Source: an uncultured Gammaproteobacteria bacterium (GTDB lineage: Bacteria; Pseudomonadota; Gammaproteobacteria; Pseudomonadales; Porticoccaceae). From it: DNA of 46,719 nt. The stretch's first letter is position 1, and every line of letters starts with the position of its first letter. The translations under genes were made by a program, and so were the position numbers. The stretch covers positions 1-46,719 of the forward strand of contig CAJXRS010000006.1 of assembly GCA_913060555.1 (NCBI GenBank). Reading direction: 5' to 3'. Of this stretch, positions 41,484 to 46,719 are shown piece after piece. The notes below the pieces were generated by a model. It saw nothing but the letters and a program-made list of their open reading frames with translations, did not search any database and was not told the DNA's origin.

Positions 41484-42767
41484 TCAGGCCAGTTCGCGGA
41501 AGGCCGCCCCTGCCGCGGCAAGGGTCTGCCCGATCTCGGCGGAGCCGTGGGCGGTGGATACGAATCCGGCTTCGTAGGCCGCGGGCGCCAGATAGACGCC
41601 GCGGTTCAGCATGGCATGAAAAAAGCGGTTGAAGCGCGCGGTGTCACAGGCCATGACCTGGCGGAAGTCGGTGACCGCCCCGGCATCGGTGAAAAACAGG
41701 CCGAACATCGAGCCCACCTGGTTGACCACCAGGGGTACGCCGGCGCCGGCTGCCGCCTCGCGGAGGCCGGCGGCCAGGGCTTCGGCGTTGGCGAACAGCC
41801 GTTCGTAGAGCCCGGGCGTGGCGAGCGCTTCCAGGGTGGCCAGGCCGGCGGCCAGTGCGACCGGATTGCCCGACAATGTGCCGGCCTGGTAGACCGGCCC
41901 CAGGGGGGCGAGCTGGCGCATCAGCTCGGCGCGGCCGCCGAAGGCGCCCACCGGCAGGCCGCCGCCGATCACCTTGCCCAGGGTGACGAGGTCGGGGGTG
42001 ATGCCGTAGCGCCCGGCCGCCCCGCGGGGATCGACCCGGAAGCCGGTCATCACTTCGTCGAAGATCAACACTGTGCCGTGCCGGTCGCAGACCCGGCGCA
42101 GAGTCTCCAGAAATCCCGCCTCGGGCGGCACGCAATTCATGTTGCCGGCGACCGGCTCGACGATGACCGCGGCAATGGTGTCGCCCTCGCGGGCGAACAG
42201 TGCCTCGACCTGGGCGGCATCGTTGTAGGCGAGGGTCAGGGTGTGGGCGGCGAGGGCGGCGGGCACGCCGGGGGAGCTGGGCACGCCCAGGGTGAGGGCG
42301 CCGGAACCGGCCTTGACCAGCAGGGAGTCGCCGTGGCCGTGGTAGCAGCCCTCGAACTTGAGGATGCGGTCGCGGCCGGTGGCGGCGCGCGCCAGGCGGA
42401 TGGCGCTCATGGTCGCCTCGGTGCCCGAGTTGACCATGCGCACCAGTTCGAGGCCGGGCACCCGCGCGCACAGGGTATCGGCCATGCGGGTTTCCAGCTC
42501 GGTGGGGGCGCCGAAGCCGAGACCGAGCTCCAGTTGATCGCGTATCGCGTCGAGCACCGCCGGATGGCCGTGGCCGAGGATCATCGGCCCCCAGGACTGC
42601 ACGTAATCCAGATAGCGGTTGCCGTCGACGTCCTCCAGCCAGGGTCCCTGGGCGCGCGCGAAGAACACCGGGGTGCCGCCCACGGCGCGAAAGGCGCGCA
42701 CCGGTGAATTGACGCCGCCGGGAATGTGCTGCTGGGCGGCTTCGAAGCAGTCCTGGGAGCGGGTCAT
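41484..42767 (-). CDS. hemL: Glutamate-1-semialdehyde 2,1-aminomutase
   Basis: The enzyme makes 5-aminolevulinate by the C5 pathway for heme and other tetrapyrroles. The 427-aa PLP enzyme has [12 protein letters not shown] at 15-26, SGTEA at 114-118, FDEVMTGFR at 236-244 and the PLP lysine Lys265 in [12 protein letters not shown] start at the ATG at 42767; an in-frame ATG at 42797 would lie on top of the predicted -10. Together with hemB two genes downstream it supplies porphobilinogen. Confidence 0.95.
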   Translation of the reverse strand: MTRSQDCFEAAQQHIPGGVNSPVRAFRAVGGTPVFFARAQGPWLEDVDGNRYLDYVQSWGPMILGHGHPAVLDAIRDQLELGLGFGAPTELETRMADTLCARVPGLELVRMVNSGTEATMSAIRLARAATGRDRILKFEGCYHGHGDSLLVKAGSGALTLGVPSSPGVPAALAAHTLTLAYNDAAQVEALFAREGDTIAAVIVEPVAGNMNCVPPEAGFLETLRRVCDRHGTVLIFDEVMTGFRVDPRGAAGRYGITPDLVTLGKVIGGGLPVGAFGGRAELMRQLAPLGPVYQAGTLSGNPVALAAGLATLEALATPGLYERLFANAEALAAGLREAAAGAGVPLVVNQVGSMFGLFFTDAGAVTDFRQVMACDTARFNRFFHAMLNRGVYLAPAAYEAGFVSTAHGSAEIGQTLAAAGAAFRELA

Positions 42768-42795
42768 GGCGGTCGCTGTTGGAGGGGAGGCGGAC

Positions 42796-42825
42796 ATTAT
42801 GGGGAATCGGCAGTGCCGCGGCCAA
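42796..42825 (-). promoter_or_regulatory. Predicted hemL promoter
   Basis: On the minus strand TTGGCC (42820-42825) and CATAAT (42796-42801) are 18 nt apart, a sigma70-like match in the short gap after hemJ. A start of transcription near 42788 would leave a ~20-nt leader for hemL. It suggests that hemL-nudix-hemB-rsmC can be expressed apart from hemJ. Confidence 0.4.
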
Positions 42826-42832
42826 GGGTGCC

Positions 42833-43261
42833 TCAGAAGGGACGCACTACCACCAGCACCACGATGGCGATCAGAAACAGCACCGGAATCTCGTTGAACC
42901 AGCGGTAGAAGACGTGAGATCTGGTGTTGTTGTCGTTGCGGAACTGGCGCATCAGGTAGAGACAGATGTGGTGGTAGATCACGAGCAGGGCCACCAGGGT
43001 CACCTTGATCAGAAACCAGGGCTGGCGGAGGTAGTATTCCGGTGCCAGGCTGGCCAGCCAGATACCGAACACCAGAGTGGCGATCATCGCCGGGCTGGCG
43101 ATCCCCCGGGACAGCTTGCGCTCCATGACCTTGAAGCGTTCCGTGCTGATCTCGTCCTCGGCCAGGGCGTGGTAGACGAACAGCCGGGGCAGGTAGAACA
43201 GCGCGGCGAACCAGCACACCACGCTGATGATGTGCAGGGCTTCGATCCATTCGGCAGGCAT
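42833..43261 (-). CDS. hemJ: Protoporphyrinogen IX oxidase HemJ
   Basis: The 142-aa polytopic membrane protein has the HemJ pattern: [20 protein letters not shown] at 7-26 with conserved His10, FKVMERKL at 43-50, [15 protein letters not shown], the conserved Lys86 and a C-terminal VLVVVRPF. HemJ oxidises protoporphyrinogen IX in heme synthesis. The CopD-like fold means older annotations call it UPF0093. I chose the ATG at 43261 (GAGGG upstream). It is divergent from argC. Confidence 0.9.
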   Translation of the reverse strand: MPAEWIEALHIISVVCWFAALFYLPRLFVYHALAEDEISTERFKVMERKLSRGIASPAMIATLVFGIWLASLAPEYYLRQPWFLIKVTLVALLVIYHHICLYLMRQFRNDNNTRSHVFYRWFNEIPVLFLIAIVVLVVVRPF

Positions 43262-43369
43262 GGGTCCCTCGAGGCCGGGAAAAGCGCCCATGGTAGCGGC
43301 TTTGCCGGCACCCGGCAGCAGTGCCGCCATGGGGTATCATGGCCGCCCATCGGCAGGCGGGCGGAAGAC

Positions 43370-44401
43370 ATGATCAAGGTGGCAATCGTCGGCGGGACCG
43401 GCTATACCGGGGTGGAATTGCTGCGCCTGCTGGTCGGCCACCCAGAGGCCGAGCTGGTCGCCATCACCTCGCGGCAGGAGGCGGGCCGGGGGGTGGCGGA
43501 ACTGTTTCCCAACCTGCGCGGCCACCTCGACCTCGCCTTCAGCGAGCCCGACGCCGGGCGCCTCGCCGACTGTGACCTGGTGTTCTTCGCCACCCCCCAT
43601 GGCGTCGCTCAGGCGGCCGTGCCCGAGCTGCTGGCGCGCGGGGTGCGGGTCATCGATCTATCGGCGGATTTCCGCATCCGCTCGGTACCCCTGTGGGAGC
43701 ACTGGTACGGGCAGTCCCACGGCTGTCCCGAGCTGGTTGCCGAGGCGGTCTATGGCCTGCCGGAGTTCAATCGCGAGCGCATCCGCACGGCGCGGTTGAT
43801 CGCCTGCCCGGGTTGTTATCCCACCAGCGTGCTGCTGGGCTTCCTGCCACTGCTGGAGGCAGGGCTGGTGGATACCGGAGATTTGATTGCCAGCTCGGCC
43901 TCCGGGGTGAGCGGCGCCGGCCGCCAGGCCAATATCGCCAACCTGCTCACCGAGGCGAGCGATAGCTTCAAGGCCTATGGCGTGGCCGGCCACCGCCACC
44001 TGCCGGAAATCGAGCAGGGGCTCGCCGACATCGCCGGCGCGGCGGTGTCGCTGACCTTCGTGCCCCATATGCTGCCCATCATCCGCGGCATCCACAGCAC
44101 GCTCTACGCGACCCTGTCCGATCCGGAACTCGATCTCCAGCAGCTCTACGAGCAGCGCTACCGGGACGAGCCCTTCGTCGACGTACTGCCGGCGGGGGAA
44201 TATCCCCAGACCCGCTCCGTGCGCGGTGCCAACTGGGTGCGGATCGGCGTGCAGCGACCCCAGCAGCGGCACAAGGCGGTGATCCTGGTGGTCGAGGACA
44301 ATCTGGTCAAGGGCGCTTCGGGCCAGGCGGTACAGAACATGAACCTCGCCTTCGGCCTGCCGGAGACCCTGGGCCTCGAGGCCCCCGCCCTGCTGCCCTG
44401 A
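43370..44401 (+). CDS. argC: N-acetyl-gamma-glutamyl-phosphate reductase
   Basis: The enzyme is the third step of arginine synthesis. The 343-aa product starts [20 protein letters not shown] with the NADP-binding GGTGYTG (8-14); the catalytic Cys149 lies in [21 protein letters not shown] and [12 protein letters not shown] are further family motifs. A possible -10 TATCAT is at 43335-43340. It heads the argC-DUF6776-bactofilin-erpA series, an order shared with Pseudomonas. Confidence 0.96.
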   Translation: MIKVAIVGGTGYTGVELLRLLVGHPEAELVAITSRQEAGRGVAELFPNLRGHLDLAFSEPDAGRLADCDLVFFATPHGVAQAAVPELLARGVRVIDLSADFRIRSVPLWEHWYGQSHGCPELVAEAVYGLPEFNRERIRTARLIACPGCYPTSVLLGFLPLLEAGLVDTGDLIASSASGVSGAGRQANIANLLTEASDSFKAYGVAGHRHLPEIEQGLADIAGAAVSLTFVPHMLPIIRGIHSTLYATLSDPELDLQQLYEQRYRDEPFVDVLPAGEYPQTRSVRGANWVRIGVQRPQQRHKAVILVVEDNLVKGASGQAVQNMNLAFGLPETLGLEAPALLP

Positions 44402-44420
44402 GTATCGGGGTCTCGCGCCC

Positions 44421-45110
44421 ATGAGCCGCTTGCGCGCCCGGATCGCTGGGGTCATGGTCTGCGCCGCTCTGCTGGCGTTGGGCTATTGGTGGGGTTCGAA
44501 CCGCTCGGGAGCCGCCGCCGAAGCCAGGCGCGCCGGCGCCCAGCTCAGCGTCGAACGCCAGCGCGCCGCGCGCTTGGAACAACAGCTGGTCAACCGCATG
44601 CTGGCCGCCGAGGTCGACTGGCGCAGCATGGAGCAACTGCGGCGCGCGCTGGGCGAGCTCGACCGGCGCGTCGCCGCCCAGGAAGAGGAGTTGAACCTTT
44701 ATCGCTTGCTGCTGCAGCAGGACAACAGCATCAAGGGGTTGCATATCGAGTACTGGCGGGCCACACCGACGGCGCCCGGCCACTACGATTACCGCTTGGT
44801 GGTACGCCAGAACCTGGATCTGCGCGAGTCCCTGGAGGTGAGCCTGAAAGTCGTGCTGTTCGGCGACGCGGGGGGTGAGGCGGTCAGTTTTCCGCTCGCC
44901 GAGCTCGACGAGGGGGTCGACCGGGAAGTGGTGCCGCTGTCGTTCCGCTACTTCAAGTTTTTTGATGGACGCTTGGTGGTTCCTGCGGATTTTTCCCCCC
45001 GTGAGGTGGAGATCTCGGTTTGGCCGCGCGGAAAGCGGGAAGATGCGCGGGTGCGCAGATTTGCCTGGGAGGACGGTGATGGTGAGGAAGGCGAAGCTGG
45101 GCTTCAGTGA
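44421..45110 (+). CDS. DUF6776-type membrane-anchored coiled-coil protein
   Basis: The 229-aa protein has a signal anchor (about 7-25), a coiled-coil region rich in Arg, Glu, Gln and Leu (32-100) and a C-terminal beta-rich domain (about 105-215) with YRLVVRQNLDL and SFRYFKFFDG. I place it in the family found between argC and bactofilin in pseudomonads; its role is unknown, though the link to bactofilin suggests the cell envelope or morphology. It follows argC by 19 nt and overlaps the bactofilin gene by 32 nt. Confidence 0.75.
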   Translation: MSRLRARIAGVMVCAALLALGYWWGSNRSGAAAEARRAGAQLSVERQRAARLEQQLVNRMLAAEVDWRSMEQLRRALGELDRRVAAQEEELNLYRLLLQQDNSIKGLHIEYWRATPTAPGHYDYRLVVRQNLDLRESLEVSLKVVLFGDAGGEAVSFPLAELDEGVDREVVPLSFRYFKFFDGRLVVPADFSPREVEISVWPRGKREDARVRRFAWEDGDGEEGEAGLQ

Positions 45111-45471
45111 TCAGGCCACCACGCTGGTGGCCCGCGGCACCCGGGTGACCGGCGATATCCTGTTTCGCGGTAGCCTGGAAGTGGAAGGCGAGATCGCCGG
45201 CAACGTGACCGGAGAAGCGGAGGCCGGCGCCCAGATCCGGGTGCTCAAGGAGGGCGTGATCTGCGGCGAGGTGCGGGTGCCTGTGGTGGTGATCAGCGGC
45301 CGGGTGCAGGGCGATGTCCACTCCGGAGAGCAGGTGCATCTGACCGCCACCGCGGAGGTCGAAGGGGATGTCCACTACGCCCTGCTGGAGGTGGAGCGGG
45401 GTGCCAGAGTTACCGGTAAGCTGATGCCCGCCACGGCTGCGCCCGATGCCGAAGTCCCGGAGACACGCTGA
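45079..45471 (+). CDS. Bactofilin (polymer-forming cytoskeletal protein)
   Basis: The 130-aa product has the DUF583 right-handed beta-helix core: TLVARGTRVTGDILFRGSLE, then VEGEIAGNVTG and GRVQGDVHSGEQVHL repeats. Bactofilins form filaments that position envelope enzymes. The ATG at 45079 has GGGAGG 7 nt upstream. Its start lies within the 3' end of the DUF6776 gene, which suggests coupled translation. Confidence 0.9.
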   Translation: MVRKAKLGFSDQATTLVARGTRVTGDILFRGSLEVEGEIAGNVTGEAEAGAQIRVLKEGVICGEVRVPVVVISGRVQGDVHSGEQVHLTATAEVEGDVHYALLEVERGARVTGKLMPATAAPDAEVPETR

Positions 45472-45537
45472 TGCCGAGCAAGCCGGCGCGAAAGCCCTAT
45501 AATGGGGGCCGGCATCAATTGCAACTGGTAATCGATC
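45472..45537 (+). promoter_or_regulatory. erpA promoter region
   Basis: A perfect TATAAT lies at 45498-45503, flanked by GCCGGC elements on both sides, with no convincing -35. It would give erpA its own transcription start about 28 nt before its ATG. No clear IscR site was recognised. Confidence 0.45.
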
Positions 45538-45891
45538 ATGTCCGCTCCCCAGCTGTTCACCCCGCCGCCGTTGGCAATCACCGCGGCGGCGATTGCCAAA
45601 GTCCAGACTCTGGTCGAGGAAGAGGATAATCCCGAGCTCAAGCTGCGGGTGTTCGTCACCGGCGGCGGCTGCTCCGGCTTTCAATACGGCTTCGCTTTCG
45701 AGGAGCAGGCCGCCGAGGACGACACCCGGGTCGAGCGTGACGGGGTCACCGTGGTGGTCGACCCCCTCAGCCTCCAGTATCTGGCCGGCGCCGAGATCCA
45801 CTACCAGGAGGGCCTGGAAGGTGCGCGGTTTTCGGTGCGCAATCCCAATGCCTCCACCACCTGCGGGTGCGGATCCTCGTTCTCCATCTGA
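45538..45891 (+). CDS. erpA: Iron-sulfur cluster insertion protein ErpA
   Basis: This A-type carrier delivers iron-sulfur clusters to target enzymes, including those of isoprenoid synthesis in E. coli. The 117-aa product has the three conserved cysteines Cys45 ([10 protein letters not shown]), Cys109 and Cys111 ([11 protein letters not shown]). The length and the FQYGFAF segment fit ErpA rather than IscA. It is convergent with anmK, 27 nt apart. Confidence 0.95.
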   Translation: MSAPQLFTPPPLAITAAAIAKVQTLVEEEDNPELKLRVFVTGGGCSGFQYGFAFEEQAAEDDTRVERDGVTVVVDPLSLQYLAGAEIHYQEGLEGARFSVRNPNASTTCGCGSSFSI

Positions 45892-45918
45892 GACCCGTTC
45901 AGTGCTGCCCCGCGCGGC

Positions 45919-46719
45919 TCAGCCGGGGTGGATCGCGCCCAGTATCGCCGCGCGTGTGGCGCCGGTGACCGCGGGCAGATTGCCCGGCCGGTGCAGCAGG
46001 CTCTGACGCGCCAGCCAGGCGAAGGCGGCGGCCTCTACCCAGTCCGGATCCAGCCCCAGCGCGGTGGTGGTCGCCACCGGCAGGGGCGCGAGCTCCCGCT
46101 GCAGGCTCGCCAGCAATGCGTCGTTGTGGGCGCCACCGCCGCACAGATAGACCTCGGTCGCCGCCGCGGCGTGCGCGCGCACCGCCGCGGCGATGCTGCT
46201 CGCGGTCAGCGCCAACAGGGTGGCCTGCACCTGGCCGGGCGCAGGTACAGGTGCGTCCACCAACTGCTGGTCGAGCCAGTCGAGATGAAAGTCTTCGCGG
46301 CCGGTGCTCTTGGGCGGCGGCAGCGCGAAGAAGGGGTGGTCCAGCAGCCGCGCCAGCAATTCGGCGTCAGGGACATGCGCGGCCGCCCAGTTCCCTCGGT
46401 CATCGTAGGGGAGTCCCTGATGGCGCCGGATCCAGCCGTCCAGCAGGCAGTTGCCCGGGCCGGTATCGAAGCCGCTCACCAATGCCCCGCCGGCCAGCAG
46501 CGTCAGGTTGGCGATACCGCCGATGTTGATCAGGGCGCGGTGCGCAAGCGGATCCCCGAACGCGGCCAGATGAAACGGCGGTACCAGAGGGGCTCCCTGG
46601 CCGCCGACGGCCAGATCCCGGCGCCGGAAGTCGGCGACTGTGGTGATGCCGGTGCGCGCCGCGATGATATTCGGGTCGGCGATCTGCAGCGAAAAGGGGT
46701 GGGGGGTGGTGTCATTGGG
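45919..46719 (-). CDS. anmK: Anhydro-N-acetylmuramic acid kinase, 5'-truncated
   Basis: This is the C-terminal 266 residues of AnmK, which recycles anhydroMurNAc released from peptidoglycan; the N-terminus lies beyond the window. The kinase motifs INIGGIANLT, GFDTGPGNCLLD and LCGGGAHN are present. The frame is open to the window edge, and the GTG near 46482 is internal. The erpA-anmK neighbourhood is conserved in pseudomonads. Confidence 0.93.
   Translation of the reverse strand, partial: PNDTTPHPFSLQIADPNIIAARTGITTVADFRRRDLAVGGQGAPLVPPFHLAAFGDPLAHRALINIGGIANLTLLAGGALVSGFDTGPGNCLLDGWIRRHQGLPYDDRGNWAAAHVPDAELLARLLDHPFFALPPPKSTGREDFHLDWLDQQLVDAPVPAPGQVQATLLALTASSIAAAVRAHAAAATEVYLCGGGAHNDALLASLQRELAPLPVATTTALGLDPDWVEAAAFAWLARQSLLHRPGNLPAVTGATRAAILGAIHPG

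Noticed and set aside
42768-42797. Upstream hemL start at 42797
   Set aside because: It coincides with the predicted -10 and has no ribosome binding site; still possible if another promoter is used.
45907-45929. CCCCG/CGGGG inverted repeat at the erpA-anmK junction as bidirectional terminator
   Set aside because: Stem of only 5 bp with a long loop and no T-run on either side; not distinguishable from GC-rich background.

Overview
The window (46.7 kb, high GC, almost fully coding) looks like a chromosomal housekeeping segment of a gammaproteobacterium, probably near the Chromatiales/Ectothiorhodospiraceae or a similar purple-sulfur-type lineage. The evidence is a Vfr/CRP-type regulator beside an OsmC-family gene, a Fis gene just upstream of purH, coq7, erpA, prmA, and gene orders that I recall from Pseudomonas and relatives (trpGDC near vfr; accB-accC-prmA-DUF3426-fis-purH-purD; argC-DUF6776-bactofilin-erpA-anmK; mrcB with a TPR lipoprotein). 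The exact genus cannot be read from the sequence. I see no rRNA, tRNA, CRISPR, prophage or insertion sequence.

Layout. Positions 1-7110 (+) hold the end of the ATP synthase operon (atpA partial, atpG, atpD, atpC) followed by glmU and glmS for UDP-GlcNAc and glucosamine-6-P synthesis. A 456-nt stretch without a recognisable gene follows. On the minus strand, 7567-12327 is rpe-trpE-trpG-trpD-trpC, with the four trp genes overlapped by 4 nt each and a possible attenuator ahead of trpE. Then come three plus-strand metabolic genes (alpha/beta hydrolase, FAD-linked hydroxyacid dehydrogenase, FAH-family enzyme), the minus-strand crp/vfr gene and the divergent OsmC gene. Between OsmC and a LysR regulator lies an AT-rich segment that carries a leftward Rho-independent terminator and a possible small transcript. 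coq7 (-) and a Ycf46-like AAA ATPase (+) follow.

20344-30981 is a long minus-strand run: dsbD, aroQ, accB, accC, prmA, a zinc-ribbon DUF3426 protein, fis, purH, a tiny membrane protein, an Old Yellow Enzyme homologue and purD. dusB, which I would expect before fis, is absent, and two unexpected genes sit between purH and purD. Plus-strand DUF2333 and PAS-GGDEF-EAL genes, a PfkB kinase (-), and mrcB with its probable lipoprotein partner (+) come next. A minus-strand heme block (hemJ, hemL, a zinc-ribbon Nudix gene, hemB, rsmC-like) is followed by argC, DUF6776, bactofilin and erpA (+), and the 5'-truncated anmK (-) closes the window.

The part most worth following up is 16775-17034: a perfect UUCG-loop terminator with eight U residues points leftward although no recognised minus-strand gene feeds it. 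Together with overlapping divergent promoters, a 29-codon ORF and a CU-rich segment, it suggests an unannotated small RNA or small-protein gene beside the LysR regulator.
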